8,021 bases of DNA from CAYLRY01 sp964386535 (GCA_964386535.1 CAYLRY010000070.1:1-8021), one strand, 5' to 3'; positions 1-6,000 are shown, counted from the stretch's first letter. The notes: generated by a model not told the origin, from the sequence alone. Numbers and translations are program-made.

Positions 1-99
1 TCAACCTCTCTTTTTGTTTTAGTGTACCTTACCCACTCAGTTTGAGAAAGAGCCGTATTTTTAAACTATATCAAAGGCGAGTATCTGATACTCTATAAA

Positions 100-486
100 G
101 TGATCGTAGCGTTTGGATTGGCGCTTCTTATTTTTGCTTTAAATGACTTGACTGTTTTCAATAGGGTAATCCATATAAATGTCAATATTAGTGTTCCGAT
201 TTTAGTTTTACTGATTGGCTACTTACCGTTTATTTATCGTCTAAGAAAGAAAAAAAGAAGTTGGAAAGAGATTACATCAAGGCAGATAGATTTATTAGAG
301 ATTGTATTGCTTGCGTTCTTCGTGATAATGGATAGCATAGCTTTAATGGCACTGTTCCCAGATAATTATAGGCAACAAAACATCATCTTTTACTCTGGGC
401 TTCTTCTTGTTCTGATATTGGCAATCAAAATGGTTCGTTATCAACATAAAGAACCCAAAGACACTGATGAAACAAAAAACACTTAG
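100..486 (+). CDS. Hypothetical small membrane protein
   Basis: I do not recognise this 128-residue protein. It has hydrophobic stretches at about residues 2-14, 31-47, 64-86 and 97-111, so probably four membrane spans. A basic loop (RLRKKKR, residues 47-53) follows the second span and the C-terminal tail is charged (KEPKDTDETKN). The GTG start at 100 is doubtful. The only purine-rich site (AAAGGCGAG, 73-81) lies about 18 bases upstream, and the frame stays open back to a TGA at 43-45 without an ATG, GTG or TTG. The gene may therefore be a 5'-truncated remnant. Its base composition is clearly more AT-rich than the ribosomal genes to the right, which suggests separate ancestry. It converges with the HTH gene, with only 14 bases between the stops. 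Confidence 0.5.
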   Translation: MIVAFGLALLIFALNDLTVFNRVIHINVNISVPILVLLIGYLPFIYRLRKKKRSWKEITSRQIDLLEIVLLAFFVIMDSIALMALFPDNYRQQNIIFYSGLLLVLILAIKMVRYQHKEPKDTDETKNT

Positions 487-500
487 CTATTTTTTATTCT

Positions 501-980
501 TCAAATTGTTAGATTAGTAAAAGAGGCAAAGAATTTCTCTATATTGTCCATAAACCTTTTCAAAGGCTGTCTCGTGCCATTCTCCCAGTTTGCCAGAGTC
601 CCTGGGTCGACACCTATATACCGCGCTAATTTCTCCTGGCTTAAACCTTTAAGTTTTCGATGATAAAGGATTTTTTCACTCAGACTTTCAGGTTGTACAT
701 TGGTCGGTACACCCCCCAGAAATTCAATGATATTAGGGATATGCTGGACATGTGGGGAAGTGCGATTCTTTTCCCAATTATAGATAGATACCTCATCAAC
801 TCCGATAATCTCCGCCACTTCTATTTGTTGAAGTTTTAAGTCCAACCGCCTCTTTCTGATATAGTCCCCGAGGGTATATAATACCTTAGCATAAGCAGGA
901 GGTAACGGCTTTGAACCTTTCAGGTTTATCTTGCAAAAAGGCAACGCAGGGATGTCCCTGCGGATATTTTGGAGACCCAT
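501..980 (-). CDS. Tandem helix-turn-helix (XRE/Cro-type) transcriptional regulator
   Basis: A 159-residue protein with two HTH_3-like domains in tandem. The first spans about residues 37-90 (LGDYIRKRRLDL, then EVAEIIGVDEVSIYNWEKNR). The second spans about 101-150 (LSEKILYHRKLKGLSQ, then LARYIGVDPGTLANWENGTR). The repeated IGVD...NWE pattern marks the recognition helix region in each. Such proteins bind DNA, usually as repressors; the target is unknown. The N-terminal stretch PFCKINLKGSKPLPPAY resembles what precedes the first HTH in relatives I recall, so family-like sequence seems to begin near residue 13. The first 10 or so residues are encoded antisense to the yifB remnant, so this 5' end may be recruited. 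The ATG at 980 has only a modest AGGG site (minus strand, about 986-989). TTG at residue 13 is an alternative start. Confidence 0.75.
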   Translation of the reverse strand: MGLQNIRRDIPALPFCKINLKGSKPLPPAYAKVLYTLGDYIRKRRLDLKLQQIEVAEIIGVDEVSIYNWEKNRTSPHVQHIPNIIEFLGGVPTNVQPESLSEKILYHRKLKGLSQEKLARYIGVDPGTLANWENGTRQPLKRFMDNIEKFFASFTNLTI

Positions 981-1423
981 ATCATCCCTGCACCTGTCCT
1001 CCCGCCATGGTATCCAGGTACCAGCACCGCATCAGCGGGCCATTTATAGACAGGGTGGACATTTTCGTGGAAGTGCCGCATATAGAATATGAAAAGCTGG
1101 CCGATACTCGGCTGGGGGAGAAATCTGAGAAAGTACGGGCCAGGGTAGAAAACGCCCGCGAGATACAGCGGAAGCGTTTTAAGGAAACAAGGATTGCCTG
1201 CAATTCCGGAATGACTCCGGCAGAGGTCAGGGAATACTGTCACCTGGATGAATCAGCCCAGAGCCTTTTAAAAGCTGCTATGAAGCAGTTGTACCTTTCA
1301 GCCAGGGCGTTTCACCGCATACTCAAGTTAGCCCGTTCTATTGCGGATGTTGAAGGCGCCGGGACCATCCGGAGTAATCATCTGGCAGAGGCGGTACAGT
1401 GCCGGCCGAGAAGCCAGGTGTAA
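953..1423 (+). pseudogene. C-terminal remnant of YifB/ComM-type Mg-chelatase-like ATPase
   Basis: The reading frame matches the last third of YifB/ComM, an AAA+ helicase-like protein of about 500 residues (ComM acts in natural transformation). Visible landmarks are CPCGYFGDP at the start, then CTCPPAMVSRYQHRISGP, then FIDRVDIFVEVP, and the Mg_chelatase_C domain with LSARAFHRILKLARSIAD and HLAEAVQ near the end. Family sequence normally reads MNPCPCGYYGDP. Here the match stops abruptly at the CPCG motif (codon at 953), and the residues before it (SCKKATQG) are not family-like. The Walker A and B ATPase motifs are missing, so this is a truncated remnant and not a working gene. The frame itself is open back to an ATG at 911 inside the HTH gene. 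It ends only 3 bases before the next decayed gene. Confidence 0.85.
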
Positions 1424-1426
1424 GAA

Positions 1427-1656
1427 GTGAAATCTGTTTATCTGAGCCGCCATGACATACGGTCGAATAGGTTTTTATAACATCACCGTAGAGCAGGTTT
1501 ACCAGACTTTATCTGAACCGGAACAATTAGTCCCAAGTATCAAAGATCCCTACTATGCATACAGGAGAACAGGAGATTGGATTTTGCGGGTGATATTATT
1601 AGGAAGAAGAAATTCGTTACGTTGTGGTAAAGGTAACACCCTGGAAACGATTTTAG
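1427..1656 (+). pseudogene. Frame-broken DUF4258-like small protein (possible toxin partner)
   Basis: The family pattern is recovered only by joining three frames. A GTG at 1427, preceded by AGGTG, opens a frame with YLSRHD. A one-base shift near 1457 gives YGRIGFYN, then VEQVYQTLSEPEQLVPSIKD, then AYRRTGDWILRVI up to about 1600. A second shift past an in-frame TAG (1600-1602) gives EEEIRYVVVKVTPWKRF, ending at TAG 1654-1656. Together this resembles DUF4258-type proteins of about 75 residues: an H-x3-R start, an E-Q-V helix, LRV, and a V-V-V-V-T strand near the end. The unshifted frame from ATG 1452 runs to 1685 but loses the conserved C-terminus. Such proteins often lie next to DUF2283 proteins in toxin-antitoxin-like pairs, which fits the next gene. 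Sequencing errors are the main alternative to decay. Confidence 0.6.
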
Positions 1657-1665
1657 GTGGTAATC

Positions 1666-1880
1666 ATGAGAATAGAGTATTCTAAAGAAGTAAATGCTCT
1701 CTATATATTTTGCGGGATGCTGATTCTTGTTATTCTAAAGATATTGAAGAAGGCGTAACCATGGGCATGGATAATCAAGCATATATTATAGGAATTGAAA
1801 TTATGGATGCCTCAGAAAAAATGATACTGCAAGCGCTGCTAAACATCAGCATTGAAAACATGCCTTTAGAAAAAATATAG
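1666..1880 (+). pseudogene. Frameshifted DUF2283-like protein
   Basis: Starting at ATG 1666 the sequence reads MRIEYSKEVNALYI, the typical DUF2283 N-terminus. The frame then runs into meaningless residues and stops at 1756-1758. In the -1 frame from about 1707 the family sequence continues: ILRDADSCYSKDIEEGVTM, then IIGIEIMDASEKM, ending at TAG 1878-1880. A single missing base around the TATATATTTT tract (1702-1711) explains the break. DUF2283 proteins are short, of unknown biochemical function, and commonly paired with DUF4258 proteins. The start codon lies 9 bases after the reconstructed stop of the preceding gene, as expected for a two-gene operon. The last residues after SEKM (LQALLNISIENMPLEKI) are a normal variable tail. 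Confidence 0.7.
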
Positions 1881-1953
1881 CACTGTATCTTTTTATTTGA
1901 AATGGCAAATGGAAATAAAGTATTTCGAATTAAGGGGAAAAATACAAGCATAA

Positions 1954-1959
1954 TATAAT
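1954..1959 (+). promoter_or_regulatory. Possible -10 element upstream of the SemiSWEET gene
   Basis: A perfect TATAAT lies 26 bases before the TTG start. The best -35 candidate at 18-base spacing (TTAAGG, 1930-1935) matches TTGACA at only three positions, so this is a weak promoter call in AT-rich DNA. Confidence 0.4.
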
Positions 1960-1985
1960 AGAGGGTTACTAAAGGAGGCGTTTAT

Positions 1986-2321
1986 TTGTCATTTGGTGAA
2001 ATACTCGGGTTGGTGGCCGGGGCTATAACTACCGGTAGTTTAATACCCCAGGTGATCAGGGTGTACCGGTTAAAAGCTGCCCGTGAGATAAGCTTGATGT
2101 TTACCATAGCTTTCATCGTAGGCGGAGCTGCCTGGTTAGTTTATGGCATTATTTATGCTCTGGTGCCGATAATATTTTGGAATGTGATAGCAATTTCGCT
2201 GACTGGTGCGCTATTATTAGGTAAAATAAAATACGGCAAGATCTCCGGCGCCGGTAAAGCAATGAATACCATAAAGATGGAAATTGAAAAGATGGAGCTG
2301 AAAAAAGGTAGCAAACCGTAA
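1986..2321 (+). CDS. SemiSWEET/PQ-loop family sugar transporter
   Basis: A 111-residue membrane protein with three predicted spans (about residues 5-24, 38-57 and 61-80). This is the half-size MtN3/SWEET fold, which dimerises to carry sugars across the cytoplasmic membrane. The hallmark PQ motif is at residues 21-22 (GSLIPQVIRVYR), followed by a basic loop and ISLMF. Trp50 and Asn66 sit where SemiSWEETs place the Trp and Asn that line the sugar pocket; this assignment is mine, by eye. The start is TTG at 1986, chosen because AAGGAGG (1972-1978) lies 7 bases upstream and no ATG is in a better place. The charged C-terminal tail (residues 85-111, KMEIEKMELKKGSK) is longer than in a minimal family member of about 85-95 residues. 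The substrate cannot be read from the sequence. Confidence 0.85.
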   Translation: MSFGEILGLVAGAITTGSLIPQVIRVYRLKAAREISLMFTIAFIVGGAAWLVYGIIYALVPIIFWNVIAISLTGALLLGKIKYGKISGAGKAMNTIKMEIEKMELKKGSKP

Positions 2322-2520
2322 AGTCTACCATCTTTACTTCAAAGCAAGGCGTCCAACAGGTCCTTTTTCCTACATGCCGGATCAGTCAGGGACGGTAAAA
2401 AGGAAGGAATAACTGGATGCCGGATGATGTCTGGTACAGGGACAAAGGCGGTTAAAAAGAGGTAAGATCCGCACGGTCAAGTTATCGTTTCTATTCAAAA
2501 TGGCGCAGGCCGGATGGCAA

Positions 2521-2574
2521 AATATTTAAAATAAAAGAGCCGGGGGAAAAAATAATTTATCGGTCCCGGCTCTT
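2521..2574 (-). terminator. Rho-independent terminator of the small membrane protein gene
   Basis: A perfect 10-bp inverted repeat (2535-2544 with 2565-2574; stem AAGAGCCGGG/CCCGGCTCTT) has a 20-base loop. Read on the minus strand it is followed by a T-rich tail (TTATTTTAAATATTT, 2534 down to 2520), 36 bases after the stop of the gene at 2611-2883. On the plus strand only A-rich sequence follows, so it would not end transcripts from the left. The stretch 2322-2520 between SemiSWEET and this terminator holds no ORF or feature I can support. Confidence 0.75.
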
Positions 2575-2610
2575 AAAAACCGCAAAAATTATCAGGGAAA
2601 TCAGTCACGG

Positions 2611-2883
2611 TTAAGCTCCGGGCGCCATGCCCCAGAGAAAAAACCCTCCGCCAATCAACAATAAAACAAGGCCGATGGCGATGCATATTTTCCCGCCCAC
2701 CCTCAGGGCGTTAGGCTCAGGTCTTCCGGGTGAATGATCCAGAAATTCACGTACATCTATACGGGAAGACACGGTACCATACCATGACCTTTCTTCCTTG
2801 CTGCCCCAGAGAAAGCCCAGTAGGCCAAGCACAAGGAATACGCCGCCAATTATCAGTATTATGTATAAATCACGGTATTCCAT
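2611..2883 (-). CDS. Hypothetical two-span membrane protein
   Basis: I do not recognise a family for this 90-residue protein. It has two clear hydrophobic helices (about residues 7-27 and 64-85), both rich in Gly, Leu and Ile. They are joined by a polar loop of about 35 residues (KEERSWYGTVSS, then EFLDHSPGRPEPNALRVGG). Both spans end in a similar G-F-L/F-L-W-G motif (GFLWGS at residues 23-28 and FFLWGM at 81-86), so the protein may be an internal duplication. The ATG at 2883 is well supported by GGGGAGGA about 6 bases upstream. It is a single-gene unit: a good promoter lies upstream and a strong hairpin terminator downstream. With its own signals and intact frame it is probably expressed, in contrast to the decayed genes further left. 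Confidence 0.7.
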   Translation of the reverse strand: MEYRDLYIILIIGGVFLVLGLLGFLWGSKEERSWYGTVSSRIDVREFLDHSPGRPEPNALRVGGKICIAIGLVLLLIGGGFFLWGMAPGA

Positions 2884-2917
2884 GGCCTGTCCTCCCCGTT
2901 AGAATATGTCTTTGAAT

Positions 2918-2946
2918 AATATAGGCGTTTTCCCGCTATTTATCAA
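2918..2946 (-). promoter_or_regulatory. Sigma-A-type promoter of the 90-residue membrane protein gene
   Basis: On the minus strand, TTGATA (-35, 2946-2941) is followed after exactly 17 bases by TATATT (-10, 2923-2918). Each box has one mismatch to consensus. The predicted transcript start is near 2911, leaving a leader of about 28 bases that contains the GGGGAGGA ribosome site. Confidence 0.65.
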
Positions 2947-3042
2947 CAGTAAAAAAGGTTTGTTATTTGGGTATGAAAAATATGAATAAGAAATCAGGCC
3001 ATGCAACATGATGCCTTACATAAATTTTTCAGAAGACATGAA

Positions 3043-3079
3043 CAAAGCCGAACGAAAGAGGGAGGTTAAAGCCTCCCTC
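3043..3079 (-). terminator. Rho-independent terminator after rplL
   Basis: An 8-bp perfect stem GAGGGAGG/CCTCCCTC (3058-3065 with 3072-3079) closes a 6-base loop. On the minus strand it is followed by TTTCGTTCGGCTTTG, a broken U tract. It lies 28 bases after the rplL stop, so it marks the end of the ribosomal protein transcript in place of the usual read-through to rpoB. Confidence 0.7.
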
Positions 3080-3107
3080 CTCCGGAACAAACTAATATAG
3101 GTAGTGG

Positions 3108-3506
3108 TTACTTTACTTCTACAACAGCGCCTGCGGCTTCCAGTTTGGCCTTGGCAGCGGCTGCTTCGTCTTTATTAACATTCTCTTTTATTGGTTTTGG
3201 AGCACCCTCTACCAGGTCCTTGGATTCCTTCAAGCCCAGGTTAGTGAGCTCTCTTACGGCCTTAATGACGTTAATTTTATTAGCGCCGATTTCTTTCAAC
3301 ACCACCGTAAATTCGGTCTTCTCTTCTGCTGGGGCGGCTGCGGCCGTTGCTGCTCCGCCAGCGGCTGGTGTTGCTGCTACTGCTACTGGGGCAGCGGCGC
3401 TAATACCAAACTCTTTTTCCAGGGACTTCACGAGATCGGCTAACTCCAGTACGGTAAGACCTTTAATAGACTCAATTAGTTCGTTAACTTTGGCTGATTC
3501 AGACAT
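3108..3506 (-). CDS. rplL: 50S ribosomal protein L7/L12
   Basis: A 132-residue stalk protein that recruits and activates translational GTPases such as EF-Tu. The N-terminal dimerisation and L10-binding helices are at residues 1-35 (LTVLELADLVKSLEKEFG). A flexible Ala/Pro hinge follows at about 37-62. The globular C-terminal domain is at 63-132, with the conserved KINVIKAVRELTNLGLKE-type helix and LVEGAPKPIKE. The hinge is very Ala-rich and makes the protein a little longer than the common 120-125 residues. The start ATG follows the rplJ stop after one base (TAAAATG), and its ribosome site GAAGGAG lies in the end of rplJ, so the two are translationally coupled. It is the last gene of the cluster. 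Confidence 0.97.
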   Translation of the reverse strand: MSESAKVNELIESIKGLTVLELADLVKSLEKEFGISAAAPVAVAATPAAGGAATAAAAPAEEKTEFTVVLKEIGANKINVIKAVRELTNLGLKESKDLVEGAPKPIKENVNKDEAAAAKAKLEAAGAVVEVK

Positions 3507-3507
3507 T

Positions 3508-4035
3508 TTAATTTGCTCCTTCTAATTGCTTAATTCTGCCTTGTAATACTACTGCCAAACCCCTCAAAGGGGCATTAATCTGGTTCATGAGAGCGTAAAG
3601 CGGCCCCTGGATTCCACCCATAACCTTTCCGAGTAAAATTTCTTTTGATGGCAAGGTTGCTATAGTAGCTACTTCCTGGGCAGTTATGAGTTTATTTCCC
3701 AAAAAGCCGCCTTTGATGGTCATGGCTATTTTTGAAGCGGTAATATGGTCAGTAAGGATTTTAGCTGATTTGGAGATATCATCTTTGACAAAGGCAATAG
3801 CCAGAGGTCCTTCAAAAATCCCGCTGATCTGGTCCTTACCGGCTTTTGCAGCGGCCAGCCGTGCTAAGGTATTTTTAACTACATGATACTCAACTCCGGC
3901 TTCCCTTAATTTACGTCGTAGGGCGACCACGTCAGAGGTTTTTAGTCCTCGGTAGTCTGTCATAATGCCGGAATTGCTTTTAGCAAAAATATTTTCGAGA
4001 TTGTCCATAATTTGTTTCTTTTTTTCCGTCGGCAT
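3508..4035 (-). CDS. rplJ: 50S ribosomal protein L10
   Basis: A 175-residue protein forming the base of the ribosomal stalk. It binds 23S rRNA through its N-terminal domain and carries L7/L12 dimers on its C-terminal helix. Recognisable segments are TDYRGLKTSDVVALRRKLRE (residues 26-45), YHVVKNTLARLA (50-61), the SGIFEGPLAIAF strand (71-82), KGGFLGNKL (108-116) and LPSKEILLGKVMGGIQGPL (128-146). The C-terminal helix is at about 150-172. The ATG at 4035 is preceded by AAGGAGT (minus strand, 4049-4043) at 7-base spacing. The gene sits behind a 200-base leader with an L10-type RNA structure and an attenuator, so its product probably represses its own synthesis. It is tightly coupled to rplL. Confidence 0.97.
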   Translation of the reverse strand: MPTEKKKQIMDNLENIFAKSNSGIMTDYRGLKTSDVVALRRKLREAGVEYHVVKNTLARLAAAKAGKDQISGIFEGPLAIAFVKDDISKSAKILTDHITASKIAMTIKGGFLGNKLITAQEVATIATLPSKEILLGKVMGGIQGPLYALMNQINAPLRGLAVVLQGRIKQLEGAN

Positions 4036-4065
4036 CTCTATTACTCCTTATTTACTAAAAACATA

Positions 4066-4097
4066 ATAAAAAAGTCCCTATGCCAGCACAGGGACTT
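4066..4097 (-). terminator. Attenuator hairpin in the rplJL leader
   Basis: On the minus strand AAGTCCCT pairs with AGGGACTT (4097-4090 with 4079-4072), with further partial pairing inside (TGC/GCA). It is followed at once by TTTTTTATTA. This is a complete rho-independent terminator between rplA and rplJ, about 31 bases before the rplJ start. It therefore looks like a conditional stop that sets how much rplJL is made from read-through. Confidence 0.8.
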
Positions 4098-4200
4098 ACC
4101 AGTATCATTCAATACTGGTCTTCTTCCTCGGCAGGCACTAAGCGTATTAAGTTCCCGGTATATTCCGGTAAACACCCGCTGTCTCAGGTTGAGACTTATT
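4098..4200 (-). ncRNA. Ribosomal protein L10 leader (autoregulatory mRNA structure)
   Basis: On the minus strand the intergenic RNA carries the marks of the Firmicute L10 leader. These are a first hairpin GTCTCA/TGAGAC (4195-4190 with 4186-4181), then GACAGCGGGTG (4183-4173), a CCGG/CCGG hairpin (about 4167-4154), and the conserved CCTGCCGAGG (4135-4126). L10 bound to L12 is known to recognise this element. A perfect 8-bp hairpin ACCAGTAT/ATACTGGT (4119-4112 with 4105-4098) follows, directly abutting the attenuator. The ends given are approximate. A promoter within the leader cannot be excluded: TATAAA near 4214 has only a poor -35. Confidence 0.8.
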
Positions 4201-4236
4201 TTTTTAAAAATTTATAATTATTTTCTGCAGATCTGA

Positions 4237-4944
4237 TTAGCTGGCGTTTAGAGATTTCAAGTCCAGCTTAATCCCGGGACCCATGGTAGTACTCAAGGTA
4301 GCGCTTTTAATGAACTGGCCCTTAGATCCGCTTGGTTTAGCCTTCTCGATAGCATCTATTACAGCGGTCAAGTTATCAACCAGCTTGTTATCCTCAAAAC
4401 TTTTCTTCCCCACTACAACATGGATTAGATTAGTTTTATCAAGTTTGAATTCAACTCGGCCCTTACGTGCTTCATCAATGCTTTTCGGTAAATCGGCAGG
4501 TTGGACTACAGTGCCGGCTTTGGGATTAGGCATCAGACCTTTACGCCCCAGAACTTTACCTAATTTACCTATTTTACCCATCATATCCGGTGTGGCCATA
4601 GCAATATCAAACTCTGTCCATCCCTCTTCTACCTTTTTAATCAAGTCATCGTTGCCTACGAAATCAGCTCCTGAATCACGGGCAGCTCTTTCGGCTTCAC
4701 CCTGGGCAAACACCAAAACGCGCACCTGTTTTCCTAATCCATGAGGCAGTAATGCCACTCCACGAACCTGCTGGTTGGCATTACGTACATCCACACCCAT
4801 ACGTAAATGCAACTCTACTGACTCATCAAATTTAGCGAAAGCGGATTTTTTTGCGAGGGAGACAGCTTCGCCGGGCTCGTATGCTTTAGTACTGTCTGAT
4901 TGCTTAACAGATTCTATATATTTTTTACCATGATGTGTAGTCAT
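4237..4944 (-). CDS. rplA: 50S ribosomal protein L1
   Basis: A 235-residue protein of the L1 stalk, which binds 23S rRNA and helps release deacylated tRNA. The family signature is intact at residues 127-142 (GKLGKVLGRKGLMPNPK region), followed by GTVV and the second part of the RNA-binding domain (KGRVEFKLDKTNLIHVVVGK, 161-180). The C-terminus has FIKSATLSTTMGPGIKLD. The opening MTTHHGKKY differs from the usual MAKxGKKY, but GKKY aligns well. The ATG at 4944 follows the rplK stop after one base (TAAGATG), and GAGG inside the rplK end serves as ribosome site. L1 often represses its own operon by binding mRNA; I did not find a clear L1 site. Confidence 0.97.
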   Translation of the reverse strand: MTTHHGKKYIESVKQSDSTKAYEPGEAVSLAKKSAFAKFDESVELHLRMGVDVRNANQQVRGVALLPHGLGKQVRVLVFAQGEAERAARDSGADFVGNDDLIKKVEEGWTEFDIAMATPDMMGKIGKLGKVLGRKGLMPNPKAGTVVQPADLPKSIDEARKGRVEFKLDKTNLIHVVVGKKSFEDNKLVDNLTAVIDAIEKAKPSGSKGQFIKSATLSTTMGPGIKLDLKSLNAS

Positions 4945-4945
4945 C

Positions 4946-5368
4946 TTATTTTACCTCAACCCCCATACTGCGGGCTGCGCCTTCTACAATATGTTCCGCC
5001 GCTTCGATGGAGTTAACGTTTAAATCCTTTGATTTCAACTGGGCAATCTCTCTTAGTTTAGCCCTGGACAGCTCTCCAACTTTCTGCCTGCCGGTAGTTG
5101 TGGCGCCCTTCTCAATTCCCAGAGCTTTTTTGATAAGATCAGATGTAGGAGGAGTTTTGGTGATGAAGGTAAACGACCTGTCATCATAAACCGTAATCTC
5201 AACCGGTATAATAGTGCCAGCCTGGCTGGCAGTTCGGGCATTGTAATCTTTACAAAAGGCCATTATATTAACGCCATGCTGACCCAGAGCAGGACCAACT
5301 GGAGGAGCTGGGTTAGCTTTGCCAGCAGGAATCTGCAATTTAATAACAGTTACAATTTTCTTGGCCAC
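4946..5368 (-). CDS. rplK: 50S ribosomal protein L11
   Basis: A 140-residue protein of the GTPase-associated centre that binds 23S rRNA beside the L10 stalk. The N-terminal domain has the Pro-rich PAPPVGPALGQHGVNIMAFCK (residues 20-40, conserved; thiopeptide-site region). The C-terminal rRNA-binding domain spans about 75-140 (PPTSDLIKKALG, KSKDLNVNS, EGAARSMGVEV). The start is GTG at 5368, supported by TAGGTGAT on the minus strand 6-7 bases upstream. A 92-base gap separates it from nusG with no convincing promoter, so it is probably carried on the nusG transcript. Confidence 0.97.
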   Translation of the reverse strand: MAKKIVTVIKLQIPAGKANPAPPVGPALGQHGVNIMAFCKDYNARTASQAGTIIPVEITVYDDRSFTFITKTPPTSDLIKKALGIEKGATTTGRQKVGELSRAKLREIAQLKSKDLNVNSIEAAEHIVEGAARSMGVEVK

Positions 5369-5460
5369 TTTATATCACCTACCTAGTCCGGATGAACCGG
5401 AAACACGAAATATCAAAATCTAAACTCAAAATAAATGCATATGCCTTAAATGACTTAAGA

Positions 5461-5994
5461 TTAAAGTTTTTCTACCTGCAAGAAATCCAGTTCAACCGGA
5501 GTTTCTCGGCCAAAAAGCGAAAGCAAAACTTTAACCTTCCCTTTATCGGGGATTATATCATCCACCACTCCAACAGTATCTATAAAAGGCCCATCAATAA
5601 CACGGACGCTTTGACCTTTACGAAAACCAACTTTAACTTTGGGAGTTTCTGCCGCCATCTGCTTCAGTATTTGTTCAACTTCTTTTAAATTAAGCGGAAC
5701 CGGTTTATTACCACTGCTGACAAAACCAGTAACGCCGGGAGTATTACGTACAATATCCCAGCTCTGGTCGTTCATTTTCATTTCAACCAATACATAAGCG
5801 GGCAATATTTTTTTAGTAATGTTACGTCTCTGTCCGCTTTTGACTTCAACTTCCTGTTCTGTAGGAACGACCGCCTGGGAGATATCACCACGGGTATCCA
5901 TGAATTTTATACGCTGTTCCAGGTTTTTTTTAACCCTTTCCTCATACCCTGAATAGGTATGCACAACATACCAGCGCCTTTCATTATCTTCCAC
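5461..5994 (-). CDS. nusG: Transcription termination/antitermination factor NusG
   Basis: A regulator that binds the RNA polymerase clamp, modulating pausing and linking polymerase to ribosome or Rho. The NGN domain covers about the first 115 residues (RRWYVVHTYSGYEERVKKNL, KKILPAYVLVEM, WDIVRNTPGVTGFV). The KOW domain is at the C-terminus (KGQSVRVIDGPF, then GVVDDIIPDKGKVKVLLSLFGRETPVEL). I place the start at GTG 5994 (177 residues) instead of TTG 6000: the ribosome site GAGAGAGG ends directly at the TTG but stands 6 bases before the GTG. An in-frame TGA just upstream rules out longer forms. The order secE-nusG-rplK is the conserved one. Confidence 0.95.
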   Translation of the reverse strand: MEDNERRWYVVHTYSGYEERVKKNLEQRIKFMDTRGDISQAVVPTEQEVEVKSGQRRNITKKILPAYVLVEMKMNDQSWDIVRNTPGVTGFVSSGNKPVPLNLKEVEQILKQMAAETPKVKVGFRKGQSVRVIDGPFIDTVGVVDDIIPDKGKVKVLLSLFGRETPVELDFLQVEKL

Positions 5995-6000
5995 CGGCAA

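Noticed and set aside
926..1243. Minus-strand ORFs of 105 and 73 codons
   Set aside because: They lie antisense to the clearly recognisable YifB remnant and have low-complexity, non-protein-like composition.
1702..1711. Programmed -1 frameshift in the DUF2283-like gene
   Set aside because: There is no standard slippery heptamer, no stimulating hairpin or internal Shine-Dalgarno that I can see, and the partner gene is also frame-broken, which favours decay.
2307..2336. Possible terminator after the SemiSWEET gene (GGTAG/CTACC)
   Set aside because: The stem is only 5 bp with a 13-base loop and the tail (ATCTTTACTTC) is not a real U run.
2372..2515. Three copies of GCCGGAT in the gap after SemiSWEET
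   Set aside because: Copies are only 7 bases, irregularly spaced and without dyad structure, so they are likely chance. A short frame around 2416-2453 (MPDDVWYRDKGG) has no recognisable family.
3145..3525. Long plus-strand ORF opposite rplL
   Set aside because: It is the antisense shadow of the Ala-rich rplL hinge, with no ribosome site and no family resemblance. The same applies to plus-strand ORFs opposite rplJ, rplA, rplK, nusG and tuf.
5387..5401. Hairpin TCCGG/CCGGA just before rplK
   Set aside because: A 5-bp stem without a U tract is too small to call a terminator or a regulatory site.
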